Positions 39,911-53,945 of a stretch of DNA of 64,000 nt are shown here, in pieces (positions within the stretch are counted from its first letter, which is position 1; every line of letters begins with the position of its first letter). The notes beneath the pieces were generated by a model. The model did not search any database. It was not told the DNA's origin and worked only from the letters and a program-made list of their open reading frames with translations. Origin of the DNA: Phylloscopus collybita (lineage: Eukaryota > Chordata > Aves > Passeriformes > Phylloscopidae). The position numbers and the translations under genes are program-made. The DNA is taken from NCBI GenBank assembly GCA_027886175.1, contig JAJNNQ010000026.1:18754001-18818000 (forward strand), read 5' to 3'.

Positions 39911-39945
39911 GATATATATATAGATATATATATATATATATATAT
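39911..39945. repeat. (TA)n microsatellite
   Basis: Alternating T and A with two G interruptions, about 35 bases in all; the longest pure segment is on the right. Confidence 0.95.
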
Positions 39946-41563
39946 TTCTCACATGGTCTTCAATCACTGTAAAACATGGTGCATTACCAAATAGCTTTTA
40001 GCAAGGGCGTACACTTTAGATTCCTGTACCTGTTCCCATATCATCTGCAACATACCTGCACCAGGAAAAATCTCATGACTACTCCCCTACCCATTCCAAC
40101 TAGCCCCTGTCTTTCAAAGCCACCAATGTATGAGTCAGTGTACCCCTGCCCACTATTAAGGAGTAGGCTTCAATATTTTTCCCTGACTACAAAGCTAGAG
40201 ATCCCTGTGCAGAAACATTTTGATTTTGTGTCTTTTACTGCTGTTCCTCTGCTACAAAAAGCCCTGGGAATGTTCCATTTTGGGTAGTTCTGTTTCCAGA
40301 ATGCTAAAGCAGCTCTTACTTCTCTGCTTGAAAACAAAACCAAAATAGTGTCATTTTGCACAATTGCTAAAAACTCTGTCTGGTTTTCAAACTCTACCCT
40401 CTTTGCTTCTGCTTTTTTCTTTAGCAGAACTTTTTGCCATTTCAGCCCTTATAAAAACAGGAAAGGGAAAGAACAACTAATTTACTCTCTGCAGTCAGAG
40501 CATGACAATTTATAAAGACTTAGCTGACAGTTTATTTTTCCTACGTATTCAAAAATTAATACGCATATTTTCAAAAAGCGAACTCCCAAGGTGGCCAAAA
40601 TTCAAACTATCATTAAAAATAATTTCCTTTTCAAGATCTCCAAAACTACATAATACAATGCATTGTGACTGCCAAACTCTGAATTACCATTTTAAGAAAG
40701 AAAAAAAAAACAATAGTAAAAAAACCCCAACAATTTACCTTCATAAAACACAGCTTTGTATCTGTCTTTCCATCTCCAACCTCAGAACACATCCGGTCAG
40801 AGATTTCCTTTCCTGGACTGAATAAGAGATATTCAAGTTTCTACCAGACAGTGGTTCTGGGTAATATGAGAAAATGTCAATTTCTTATTGTTGGGCACTG
40901 GTTCCAGTGGCTGTGTAATCTTATGTTTCTGAATAACTGCACAACCATGACATGTATATTGTACTTGGTACTCATATTATGCTAAATCTTGTAATGTGAC
41001 AAAATTGCACTCATAAAATAATGTAATTGACTCTTAGGAAATTTATTAAAACCGTACTTACATGAACTAATTTTCTGTCTTAACTATTATATTGGATCAA
41101 ACCCCTTTTCCACCTTTTTGTCTCAAATCACATTTTTAGAAATAAAAAGTGTTTCAAGTCTAGGTAGAAATATTATGAAAGCTCAGTTTTCTGTGAAAAA
41201 GCAATAGAACAGGCATCTTAGTACATATATCCAAGTCACTAGGTACTGTTTTCAGTAATTTAAGTTGCAGTTTATCCCTTGGTATATAGAGTTATGATTT
41301 CTTCACACTGAAGGCTAATACAAAATGTATTAACTTCAAATGGGGAATGAAAAAAATCTTGAAAGCCAGCATTTTAACACATTAATTTCCAACTCAACTG
41401 GTATTGTTTAAAGTGTTAACAGTAAACACGGATGACAAGGAGTTTACAAGTCAGATTGTACACTCTTTGTAAGATCTCAGCCATGTTTCTCTTTGATGCT
41501 TTTGATGTTATAATTTTGCTCCTCATCCTGGAATGGAGTAGAACAACCCATTAGCTATTTTTC

Positions 41564-41565
<2 letters not shown>

Positions 41566-41607
<42 letters not shown>
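41566..41607. repeat. T homopolymer, 42 bp
   Basis: Forty-two consecutive T followed by GAGCAGTACTTT. No transposon or retrocopy was recognised on the right-hand side, which would be the body of an antisense retroposed copy. Confidence 0.97.
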
Positions 41608-41608
<1 letters not shown>

Positions 41609-44600
41609 AGCAGTACTTTATAAAATTACAGTGCATGTGGAAAAAAGAAATTTTAAGGGATTTACTTAACAAAAAGAGAAATGTGCTGTGAGACTACCCT
41701 AAGACTTTTTGGGAGAGTTGGTGTATTCCACATATTAAAAGAAAAGAAACAAAACTATGAAAGTTCTCTGAATATTTAACAATTAAACTGACAGAATACA
41801 CTGTGTAAAGGAAAATATGCTAGAGGTATCCTAGATTCACAGGAAGTGTGATAAAAGATACACAATGATGAAAAATTAAAGTATAATATATTTCTTTACA
41901 TTTTAAGGAGGAGTGTAACTCCAGGATGTAAGGCCAAGGTCCTTTAATTACGTGTTGTTTATTCAAGTAGTTTTAAACAGACACTTTGGTCCTGAAAGCG
42001 GATGGTTTTATAGGTGTTTTACTCAGTTGAGTTGTTCTTTTCCTAAGTTAGGATTTTATAAATTCAGTATTATTGGATCATAAAAACCTGCTCCTAGAAT
42101 GGCAAGAAGTAATAAATCCATAATTGCATTAACTGCAGAAAAGTTAATAGACATTTTAATTAAAGAACCACCTTAACAGGATTAGAATTCACTGCCCTAT
42201 AAAGGCTGAATCGTGCAGTGTTTCATTATAATTTCTGAGAATGTACAGGTGCCAAATTAACTACAGAGACCTCATCTTTTGTTCCTTGCGTAAAATAAAA
42301 ACATATTGTAAATTAAAATGAAAAATTAATTTGCAAGGTTATCACTCCAAAATTCAGACAAAGCCTATTGGCTAGTGAAGCTGGTCAGGAATTTCCCGAG
42401 GTTCTTCTTTATTTGAAAATGTTGATCATGAGAATGAATGATTTTTGGGAAATTAATCTCTTTCCTGAAAATTTAATCAGAAAAAGTATTTCAGGACTTG
42501 TCAGGTTTTCTGATCATATGTGAACACAAGAGACTTGAACATTTCAGAGGTCAGATCTCTTACTCTGCAGAGCAGGCAGCTGCTTTTTCCAGAAGGTTCA
42601 GGAGGGGACTTGAACCTCCTGTCTCTACAGAGCTTGCTGATGATGACCAAGGTGTGCACGGCACTGGCACCAAGGAGGCTGCCAACAACCTTTCCCACTT
42701 AAGAGAGAAGGAAAACTGTGCTGTGTGCCAGCTAGAAAGCCATGTGTTCAGAGCAGTGCTTGACTTCTGTCTGACATGCTTTTGGGAGTCCAGGTGATGG
42801 ATCTGACTGGTGTAGAAGAGAAGCATGTGAATTCAGTATCTCAGTTTCACAATATCTCGGAAGCTTCTACATGGTACCTTTCCCCAGACTGCAGGGGAGG
42901 AGTAGGAACTTTTTCAGTTTTCTTTAATGTACATTTAAATTCTCTGGCTTCTCTGTAAGCAGTCTTGCTTTCAGTCCCACCTAAAAAATGACTTAAAAAA
43001 CCCAAAAAAACAGGACGCTTTCATACTAAAGAAGAAAGAAAAAAGTTTACATTCATTCAAGTAACTTTGTATGAAGGATGTATATAAGCAAAACATCATA
43101 AAATTTAAACTAAATGCCACTTGATATTTTGATACTTAACTACCACTTTTTTTAATTCAGTGCAGTGTAATTTTCATGCTAAAGATTACTGGAAGAGATT
43201 GCTGGACACTGACTGAATGAATAATTTGTGAGAAGTGATCTGTTGACAGAATACAAATGCAGATGATTATATCCAGTGGTTGGAGGAACACATAAATGAT
43301 CTCTGCCTTAACTTTACTAATAGCAATGTTTTTAATTCAGTTTGATGTTAGCTGAAAATTAAATAAAAAATCACCCAGCATCCCTCAACCCAGCATTATG
43401 ATGCCAAAAACAAATTGCTGCATTTCTCTGATAAATGCATCATTCACCTGCATAAATTTTTGCCTCGACTTTATAGATCAGTTTCTATAAGTTAAGTGTT
43501 TCCACAAATAAGACTTCTACAGGATAAATAAAAAGTCTTTTATGTAGCATTGAAGCATGTCCTCTTCAGGAAAGGTTCATATTTTTGTCCATTTTCTTAT
43601 CAGAAACTTGTCCTACTGATGCAGAAGATCAGATTCACCTGATCTAACATGGACACTTGCCTTGTAAGTTTTTCTGTTGCAGCTTGCTATCAGGGGTCTC
43701 TTCAGAGTCAACAGACTTAAACTGACACTATATGTACAGCTCACATTATCCTATATTTTTACATATAAAAATAGATAAGCAAAAAATTATAATATGTGTA
43801 AGCCCAGTTCTTTCCGTTGACTAGAAAAAGATGCTAAGATGCTAAAGCAGTAATATCTGAGGTGTAGACACAGTAAGACACATGTATCTGAAAAAAGATG
43901 AGCTGAAAGACTTGTTAATAAATACCTTTGTTCGGGGGTTTTTTTCCCAAAAGCTGAGTTAGTATAAATTAGGGACAATTTAACACATGTACACAGATTC
44001 ACTGAAATAGGAACAAGATTAATGACATAAATGATCACATCATTAGTAAAATATTTCACTGGTTCCTGGAAACTGTTGTGGTTCCAATCCTCAAATATGA
44101 CACACAGGTTCCTTTTTCAAATTCAGTCCTGATTCCTTACGTAAGACAGCAACCATATATTTGTGACAGTAACACTAATAATACTACACAGATATTATTT
44201 CTTTATTTTCACTGTTACACAATCATTATGTTAATACTGTCTCAGATGCATCACTATAAAAATAGTGTAGAGTTATCATTTATAATTTCTCAGAGCCCCA
44301 TTTGGGTATGAATTTTAAATAACGTATTTTGATTCCAATACATTTTGAGAAATGAACTCTCCATCTGTTCCTTCCCACACTTACCTTATGGTTGATATTT
44401 AGTTTGAAACCAGCAAAGTCAATACAATCCATTATAAAAGAGTCTTTAGTAGGCAAACATTTCTATGCTATATTGAATATGCTCTGTATAATAAAAGTGA
44501 TTTGAGCAACCTGCACTATACTTTGAAGTTATTAGCTTGCATAAAATATGGACTTATATCAGGAAGGAGGTATAATGCACTTGCTGCTGTATTACAGGGT

Positions 44601-47384
44601 ATGAACAAAGAGAATAATTATCAAAATAGGACATCCTGAATAATCTTCAAATTTTATCCTCTAAGTATATGAAAAAATAATTTGAAAAGAATGTCTTCGT
44701 TTTACATTGAGCTCCTTTGCAGTCATCACCCTCCTCTCCCCCTACCACTCCCATTTCAATAGAGAAGGCTTGCAGCCAAGATCATTTATGCTTTTCATCA
44801 TTTTGTGGAAAATAATCTCAATACAGAGAATGGGAGGGAAAGAAAACACAATTTGCCCTATGATATACTATGTAAAGAATAGGCAAATGCTGACACATCA
44901 TGGAACCAGCTCTTCATTTCCCAGGCTCTTCCCTTCACCACATTTTATACGCAGGTGCAATGTGTGTCCTTCAGCTGATGGAGAACGTGAACAGGCCTTG
45001 AGTCCCTGCCAAGGTGTCAGGTTCCTGGGGTGTAACATGGTGCAGGATCATCTACTCCCTAGTCTGATGTCCATATTGGTACTCTGTATGTACCAACAGA
45101 GGAGGGCCATGGGTCTGGTGCTGGCCTTGGACTTTGTTTATATATGATACAAGTTAAGCTACAGAAGGTAAATAATGAATTGACCCTTCATCCAAGTTAT
45201 TCCACAAATGAGGCTTTATGTTATATTATTATAGTTCGATATTTACTTGTTGCCTATTTATATAAATTGTAAGATTTTAAATACTAAGGGTAAGCTTTTT
45301 GCCCTTTTTCTCATTTCTTTTTTTTCCCTTTCATACACCAAACAATTAAGATAACTAGAGATATGTGCAATACAGCATTGGGCAATGGAACCTGAAATGG
45401 TAGTCCTGTGTGTGATTCCTGATTTCACTGTGCTTCTGCTTTTTTTCAAACCAAGCATAAATGGAATAATAATTGCCACAATTCCTGCATAGAAGGATCT
45501 GTCCCCAGATCTACAGGTTGGTGAGGATTGGGTGCAGAAGGGCTGGATTTATCCATGTCCGACATACACCCAGCCTTTGTCTGTGTTGTGGAAGACCATT
45601 GCTTGATGCAGCATCCACATCCACTCCTTTTACCCAGAGAAACACAGAAACAAAATTATTCAACACACATTTTTTACTGTTTGTTTGTGGGTCTAATCTG
45701 TCTGCATGTCTCTATCAGAAGACTACCTGCTTACTGTTAAAAATATTTCCTTGTAACCTGGATTAAGATGCATTCACAAGATGCAAATGGGTATTTGTGG
45801 GATGCTACAATTACTGCTCCTAATGTCTTATGACAGACAAGACACATATTGCTCCATGGAAATCCATTTATCATGCTTGAAGCATGTAAGTTTATATAAA
45901 ATTACTTCTAGTCACAAAAAAATATTTAGTTAAGTAGTAATTACAAGTTTTTTAATTCCTTTTTTTCCTACTTTTTTATTGCCTACTCCAAGAATACAGG
46001 CTACAGGGCTAATAAAGTACAAAAAGCTAAATACTCATTATTCCTTCTGACTATTTCTTTAAGCAGTAATCTTGTTACTCTTCTTAAACACCACTACTAT
46101 TGTTACTGTTAATATAATTTTAAAAAATTAATGACCATAATAAAAAGTATAAAATATTAATATTACCTTCAAAAGCCAGGAGATAATTTTCAAAACAAAA
46201 GAAAATAAATAAAATGAAAATAAAACCAGAAAAACTTGGCAGAAAGACTAAGAATTTTGTGGAAAGTATTTCTGAACATTTATTCTTTGACCTTTGTAAT
46301 TAGCCTATTTTAATCTCTTTGGTCAACTAGTAATTCCTTGTTCTTCTCTATTTAAACCACACACAAAATAACATTCATTCTTTGAGTTGTTCTTTGTGCA
46401 GCATGTAAAAATCAGAAAAAAAGTTCAAGATATAAACATTCTGAAAATAGAAATAAAATTAATTAGGAAAGTAAAAATTAGAACAGATTTTGCCGTGCAT
46501 ATTATTTTATATTTATTTCTTTAAAGGAGCCAAGCAGCATAAACAACTTTTTCATTCTGCAAGTATTCTTCTTTGAACTAAGTGTAAATTGAGACTAACA
46601 AAGAGGTTATAGCATTGCTTCATAGTGCTTTATTCAGTGTTTTACAATCCATTGGGAAGTAATTTTATTGACCCTACAAACACTAAAGGTAATTTTACTT
46701 TACCTACATTGTAGTGATAGGCTATCTGCTATCCTTTGTGACCTTAAGGATTCACCTCTTCAGGTTCCTGTCAGTTAACACTTTCCAGGAGCTCAAAGAC
46801 AGTCTGACTTGGCTCTGATGTGCCTAATGTACTGGAGAGATGCTGAGTTATTAAATATCTGTTGTGCAGAAGCTCTCTAGGCAGGGCTGAGATGAATAAG
46901 AGGGTTTTTATTCCCTCTGGTTTAACCAGTTTAACTGCATACCTCCTACCTGTTTAAGTTCTCTAGCAAGTTTAAGATTTGCATCTCCCATATCATTATG
47001 GTTATCCAGAAGCAGCCTCAGGTTTTGCAAGTATTTGAAATAACTAAGTTGAATAGAGTATTTGATGTGAATGTGAAAGTGAATGTGAATAGGGCTGCAT
47101 GATGCTGCTTATGCTTTTTTTTTATTTTTTTGTTTTTCCCTTCAAATAGAATTTGGAAGAATACATACAAAGGAATCTGTGTTTTGACACTTGGTGCAAT
47201 TCATATAGGGTGGTTATGATTTGAACAAGCCATGCCATTGTTTGTAAGTCACAACAGCAGATCTGAGGCAGTACAGGGACTTCCCTTTGGACCACCCATA
47301 ATCATCCAGATAGATGTGAAATCCAACACCTTGAAAGCTCTTGGCCAACATTTGAACAGACTAAAAGATATTAAAGTGCTTAAT

Positions 47385-47978
47385 TGTGCTGGTTTTGGCT
47401 GGGGTAGAGTGAATTTTTTTTCCAGTGGCTGTGTTTTGTATTTGTGCTGAACACAGGGTTGATAATATAGAGATGCTTTTGTTATTGCTGAGCAGGATTT
47501 ATGCAGAGCCAAGGCCTTTTCTGCTTCTTGTACTGCCAGGCTGGGGAGAAGGCTGGGGGTGCTTGGGAGGCTGGGAGGAGACACGGCTGGGACAGGTGAC
47601 CCAAACTGACCAAAGGCAAATTCCAGACCATGTGACGTCGTGCTCAGTATGTAGAGCAGGAGGGGAAGGATTGAAAAGGGGGGAAGGGGAGAAATGATGT
47701 TTGCAGTGGTGGAATTTGTCTTCTCAAATCACTGTTAGGTGTGGTGGGGCCCTGTTCTCCTGGAGAAGGCTGAACATCTGTCTGCCCTCTGGAAGAACTG
47801 AATTCATTCTTTGTTTTGCTTTGCTTTTGTGTATGGGTTTTGCTTTTTCTATTAAGCTGACTTTATCTCAATCCAGGAGAACCTTTTACCTCTCCAATTC
47901 TGTCTCTAACCTCATTGGTAAGGGGTTGAGAGTGTGACCATGTGGTACTTGGTTGCTGGCTGGGGTTAAACCATGACA
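47385..47978 (+). mobile_element. ERVL-type solo LTR
   Basis: A 594-bp LTR beginning TGTGCTGGTTTTGGCTGGG and ending GGCTGGGGTTAAACCATGACA-like (the end is at 47978), the terminal words of a common avian ERVL LTR family. A CRE-like TGACGTCG at 47633-47640 and a degenerate TATA region (AGTATGTAGAG, about 47646) lie where the family has its promoter. The polyadenylation signal position near 47851 reads ATTAAG, a decayed form. The flanks TTAAT (47380-47384) and TTGAT (47979-47983) match at four of five positions, as expected for a 5-bp ERVL duplication that has aged. No internal viral sequence is adjacent, so it is a solo LTR. Frames inside it are chance. Confidence 0.92.
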
Positions 47979-50130
47979 TTGATCTAGGATTGTTTACTGT
48001 TCTTATGCTGTAGATGAGGACTTTTATTCTGTTAAAATCTAAAACATTTTAAACATCTCAAGCATTGTTTTGTACATGAGAACTTATTTTTATTGTACAA
48101 GACGAAAACCACCATAGACTCTATATGTTCAGTTTTTCAAATGTCATTAATTTACCTAAATTCTTCTTTCTAATTCTGAAGACATGTCTATTCTAAATCT
48201 CATGAATAGAAAAGATAATCCACCTTCTCTAAGACTGGGCTGTTAGTTTTAAATTTAATGCCTCTGAAATCTTGGTTAAATTTAGAACAGGAAAATTATG
48301 TTTAGGGCAATATTAGTTATTAGAATTGGTCATAGAGAATAGAGTTCTCAGGTTAATTGAAAATAAATGTGAAGAGAGTTTAAAAATACTGGGTTTGCAT
48401 AGAAGATTAAAACAAAATACCTCAGTGTTCAATAGCTCTATGAGTTCTAATTCAGAAGACCTGGATATTTTAAGTGATTTATTCTGCATTCTAAATTTGT
48501 GTCTATGAATAAGATTTTGGTCAAGAGGAATTCAGTATCCCAACTCTCACTGAAAAGGAAAATGCGTTTCCTAGATATACCTTTAAATCTATCCCTTAGG
48601 TTTTTTTACTGCCTAACAGCATGGCAGATTTACGGATAACATTTTAAGCCCATGGCTTTTTAAAAACATTTTTTTTTTTAAGTGAAAAAGAAAATAGAGG
48701 GAAAAATCCAAAAAAATTATATTTGACTACTTTTGCCCAGAACTCTCCATTAATAGGCAATGCAAATATTATACACACTGATATGTAGTTCCAAATTTAA
48801 CTGATGCAAAAAAGAAGCAATAGGAAGATAACAAGTATTTGTTTAGCTGTATGGACTGAAATTTTCACAATATTGTCAGAGAAGTTCCTGAAATATCTAA
48901 TTGGAATAGATAAATAAATGAAGCCATGAAGGTTGAGTTTATTTGAGTTCAAATTTCCAATTTATAATCAATTCTAATTAGAGAAGGGTTTTGTGATTGG
49001 AGTAATTGGACTAAAAATTCTGTTTCTAATTGTGTCTTGGACCAAGGCTTATCCATTTAATCTGAAAATTTATTTCAAAGAGACCAAAAAACCTTTGCCC
49101 TTTACTACTGGAAACAATTATAATTGTATGGTGACTTACCTGCTTTTTTATTTTGACAACATTGCTTTAAGGACACATTTATTCATAAAGAAGGAGACAA
49201 CCTTTGAAGATGATAAGAGCCATGCAATGTGCTCAGTTCAAGTAGCAAAAATAGTACTTGAATTCAGTCTTCTTTCAAGTTTGATCTGCCTCTGAGAATC
49301 AGGAATGGTACAATAGAAATTAGTATGTGCATGAACTACCTACAAAAAGACTTTCTGCAAAGGTTTCTGTCTCATCCTTCCCCCGCTCTCTTTTGTTCTC
49401 AGTGAAATTCTTTGCAGGTTGTTGAATGTGATATATTAAAAATTAAAAACCTTGCTCACTGGAATAGGTGTATGAAATGAGTTCTCAGAGAAAGAAAAAT
49501 TTGGTACATCTCTTTTGCCATTTTATTCTTTTAGCCTACACACAGTGTCCTACGGCAAACAGAACTGACCTACGTGGGAATTTCAATCTGATTTAGGGAT
49601 GGGGAGAGGGGAGAAGAAGGGGAGAAGCAGACCTCATTTCTGATCTTAACAGCAAAAATGAAGAAAAAACAAAAGTACCCTGATAGCTATGTAGATAGCT
49701 TGATTAAATCACCCCATGAAAGTGTAAACAGAATAGAAGGCCTTATGTGTCTTCTTGATTCAATGATACAATAGTCTTGCAGTTTGCTTATTTTTTATTT
49801 CTTCCATTTGCTGTCTTGTGTTTATTTTACAGTACAGGGCATTTATTTTGCAGGAGGAACTTTTTCTCTTGTATCATTTTTCTCTTGTGGTATCATACTG
49901 TGCATGCTATGTTTATTCATGAACAGTGAAACACATTTCCCGGGCACTAAGGAATGTATTGTTTTAGCCTGAGTTTCATGGGACTCAATGGACTTAAGTC
50001 CATTTCTGTACATAATAATTTACTTAAATGTAATTAAGCACTCGATAAGTTAATTATGTGCTGAAGTGTTTGGTTTTAAAGATATGAGTGTTTTATTATA
50101 TTTTGCAGTTATTAAAATGAATAAATTTAG

Positions 50131-50168
50131 TATTCAGTACATATTTATAAAAAAATATGTACTGAATA
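50131..50168. repeat. Perfect 16-bp inverted repeat (hairpin)
   Basis: TATTCAGTACATATTT (50131-50146) is the exact reverse complement of AAATATGTACTGAATA (50153-50168), with a six-base A-rich loop. The 38-bp structure is the longest perfect short-loop hairpin I noticed in the window. It does not lie in a recognised transposon. Confidence 0.9.
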
Positions 50169-52862
50169 TACAGAGGTTGGTATACTTGCCTGTTTTATTA
50201 TTATATGTGAGATATTACTTGCAACATGATTATATACAGTTTCAGCATGGACATGTAGGGAAATTCTGTATGAAAGGGTAAGATGCAACATTATTAAGTC
50301 AAGAAAGGACCAAAGTATAAATCCTTTATCCTATTTGAATGCTTCTAATTACTCAGTTTTGTAGATCCTCACACAAATCTCATGAAGGTGCCATTCTAAA
50401 CTATGGTTTTTTCTTCTCTTTTAGGATATACCATAAGAAAGTTTAGTTAGAAAGAAAGTTTCATAGACCCAATGAAAATTTAATTTCCTTGTTTTCCAGA
50501 GAATGCCAAAAATCATAGTTTTCAGATTTTAAACTGTACCCTCCCTGCAAATCTGATACATAATCAACCAGGAACTCTCTAAAACTGCCCAAGACAGTCA
50601 TTATGGAAGCTGGCAGTTTAGAGGAGGCTAACAGTCACTGCTTCTGCATACTTCCTTCATATAATCATATATTTTGGCATCCTGTGTGGCTGATTAAGGG
50701 TATAGAGCAGCTAAAATTTCAAGACTACAGAGAGTTCAATGAGGAGCAGAAGAGTAGGTTTCGATCCAGGGCTTTTATCTCTGGATTTGCCCAAACAAAA
50801 GTAGGACAGATTTGCATCATCTTCAGTGTAATTGGCTTTTAATCAAAAATGATTTTAACATAAATATTGAGATTTTTGTTCCTGAAGCAGCATGATTGTT
50901 TGCATTTCCCCTTGAAGCAGGATGTAAGTGCAGATGCCATTCAGCTGGAATGCTGACAGCCAGCTGAACTCTGAGGGCTGTGACCCCACTGAAACAATTC
51001 TTTATGCTGAGGAAGTATGTGCAAATAGTTCCCAATGCAGAAAGTAGAAAAGAAATGTTTTGTAACAAATATATATCCCTTACAAGCTGAGATAAAAACC
51101 AACCAGCCAAACAAACCAATTTTTCATTCAAATGCTCATCCAAAAGATTCCATCAGCATCCAGGACAAACACAGACTTATGAACATAAATAATACAACTA
51201 ATATAAAGCTTAGAAGTGAGCATGAAGGTCTACACTGAATCATACAATATCAAATATTTGAGGGAAATTTAAAAGCTTGTTTGTCACCTGTAGTGTCTAA
51301 GCACCAGCATAAACAAGGTAGGATGGGGCCACTATTCTCACTCCTATCAGCGTCAGCAACACAAACACAATCAAGGTTATGTTCCTGCTAAATTTCTCTC
51401 CAGTGTTGACGGCTTGAGAGAGAGGAAAGATGAGAAAAGAGTGAATTGGACAAAAGATATTTAATGTTGCTTGCTATAGCAACACAGCTGACATAGGATG
51501 TATGCTACTGCAACCCAAGAAAAGTGCACAAAGTGTTGTGTTGGAGTACAGTGGCCCAGATGTACCTTGTTAATTGCGACTTCACTTTACACTCTGAAGT
51601 GTTCATAAGCAAGGTATTGCAGAAGGGAAGTGTACCTGAAAAATCATTAGTGCATCAAATCAGCTCAGTTCATGGACAGAGATGAACAAGAGCTAGTATA
51701 GTCATGGCTTGAGCTAAAACATCTCTGAGGATTTTCTCTGGAGGAAGTAAACCTAAAATTTGCATCAAAAGAGGAAGAATTAAAAGGAATTTTAAAATAA
51801 TCAATATAGATTAATTCAAAATTATAAATTTTAAAGGAAACCTGCAGGAAAAACACATGCACCACAAAGACCCTGATATCAGGTCACCTAGGCACAGACT
51901 CTATCCTCACAGTGGATATTTACTTTTTTAAGACCACTAGTTACTGATCTGATGTGCTCAGGGACAAATACAGTACAATGGAGTAACAGAAAGAAATCAG
52001 AAACAACTGAAAAGTCATGGGAAAATATGTTGTCAGATTATTATTCCATTATACAACACAGGAACTCAGTTTATAGTATTAGAAAAAAATATATAGCAGA
52101 ACTTGAGAAAGACACAAAATACTATCACAGTTGAAGGACAGCTTCATTACAAGGAGCAGTGCATTAATCTAATACTTCCAAGAGTGGAAGGAAGACAACA
52201 GGGGAAGGAGCTGGTAACACACAGAGAAGGAAATGGGTAATGATTATGAATTACAACTATTATCTAAAAATTTTAATAGCAGAAAACCCAAGGGACACCA
52301 AAGGAAATCATCAGGTGTGAATTTTAAAGCAAACAAAAAGAAGCTTGTTTCACACAGCACATAGTTAAAATTTGATGTACACTGGATGCCAAACTAAAAT
52401 GTGTTTGAAAAGAGAGTAGGCAAATTCTCAGGAAAAAGTTAATTAAAGTTTGCTAATCAGAATATTGAGCATGAAGCATCCAGTTCAGGAAGTCCATAAA
52501 CTCATGATTTGTCACAATATAGGAGGAGTATAATGGGGTCAAAAAGATGGTGTAATGATGGAAATATAATTGTATTTCTTTATTGTGCACAGCATTGAAG
52601 AATCGTCTGCTCATCTTCTCTAAAACATTGCACAACAAAGAGTTTACTTGGCAGTCACTGCATAAACTTGAAACGGCTCTGCCATGGACTGTATTACTTT
52701 GGTGTTATAAAATATGTGCAAACTTACTTAACTTCACTAATAAACCAGTTAAAATCTTTGTATTATAGAGAAATTATATCTCTTAGCATTCTAACTGAAA
52801 ATGAATGCACACATTTTAACAGCTGCAGGATAAAGCCAGTATAACAGTCTCCTGGATAAGAA

Positions 52863-52924
52863 AGGAAGGAAGGAAGGAAGGAAGGAAGGAAGGAAGGAAG
52901 GAAGGAAGGAAGGAAGGAAGGAAG
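52863..52924. repeat. (GGAA)n microsatellite
   Basis: About fifteen uninterrupted GGAA units. GGAA is the core of ETS-family binding sites, so long arrays can bind such factors, but there is no evidence of function here. Confidence 0.98.
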
Positions 52925-53886
52925 ATAATCAAATATACATTTTAATTGACTGCTAAAATTTGGCCAAAAATTTTATGCTTCTATGCAAAGCTATTTTAAA
53001 AATATGAATCTTCCTGTAGATTTGACAAGAATTTTCTTGTAAAGCAGGAATGATATCTATTCCAAAATGTGTCAGTTGATTCACTTATTCAGGGATTATA
53101 TTAGCCTCTGTAGTACTCTTGTTTAGCAAATATCTTGCTGTAAAGTAAAATTTGTTGAAAATACATACATGGTGGCAGGAGACGAGGTTGTTGGTTGCTA
53201 AAGAACTTCCTGTTTTCCCTGGATGAGAGTAATGCAGAAGTTTATTCTATGGTCTGTGTGAGATGTATGATTTCTTTAATATAGGTATTCTAACTTTCAA
53301 ATGGTTGAGCATCAGGCAACTTTGTGTGGACTTGACCAATTCACTGCTTGGTAAACATTTTTCTAAACCTTTTTTAGATTTGTAGAGGTGATTATACACA
53401 CAAGACAACAAAGACCTTAAATTATAAGTGTATTTACATGTGTGTAGATGTGTTCACAGATACTCATATAGATGTACCTTTTAAGATATTCTATTTTTTA
53501 GCTTCTTGAGTTTAAATATGGGTTTAAGTGCTTTGCCAAATGAGGACCATCAGTACTTACAATATTAATCAAAATCCCTACAGAAATACATAGAAAGTTT
53601 TGTTACAGTAATGCTTATAAGAGGATATTGTTTTGAACACTGCCAAATATCCCAAGGAATTAAGACTCAGATATTGAATACAATTCAATCTTTCTTTAAT
53701 GCCTTGAGCCAACTCTCAATACCTGTAACAGTAGTATAACCAATGGTCCATTGAGTTAATAAACTTGGCAGAAAATCTGGAGAGGAGGATTTGGTCCAGA
53801 CTATAGGGAGACAAAGTCTAAATTTTGCAAAAATCACAATGCACAAACTTCCACTATCACAGAACTTATATGTATAAGAACAGTGT

Positions 53887-53945
53887 ACATATAAGGACAG
53901 TATGGCTACATATAAGGACAGTATGGCTACATATAAGTACATATA
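53887..53945. repeat. 21-bp tandem repeat
   Basis: Two identical 21-base units (53887-53907 and 53908-53928) starting ACATATAAGGACAGTATGG, followed by a partial third copy that diverges after nine bases. A degenerate copy appears to precede them from about 53869. The period is a multiple of three, so the overlapping 63-codon frame shows a 7-residue repeat (IRTVWLH), which is a by-product and not evidence of coding. Confidence 0.9.

Larger units (their letters stand above)
35949..47384. other. Unique DNA with simple repeats, no gene seen
   Basis: No supported gene. The longest frames are 146 codons (44707-45147, first codon TTG, no ATG until codon 28) and 132 codons (37658-38056, minus); neither shows a domain. 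A GC-richer block at 42500-42960 holds a 99-codon frame that also starts at TTG. Simple repeats are an A run at 38291-38318, TA dinucleotides at 39911-39945, a T run at 41566-41607 and small GTGAAT units near 47063-47090. The G/C-rich patches were checked for tRNA and CR1 patterns without a convincing match. Confidence 0.6.

Noticed and set aside
42498..42797. 99-codon frame in a GC-richer block, with a tRNA-like GGGACTTGAACC word near 42605
   Set aside because: It starts at TTG and shows no domain. No cloverleaf arms accompany the tRNA-like word, so neither a gene nor a tRNA is supported.
44707..45147. 146-codon plus-strand frame
   Set aside because: Its first codon is TTG, no ATG occurs until codon 28, and the translation has no recognisable motif. 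A frame of this length in 64 kb is expected by chance.
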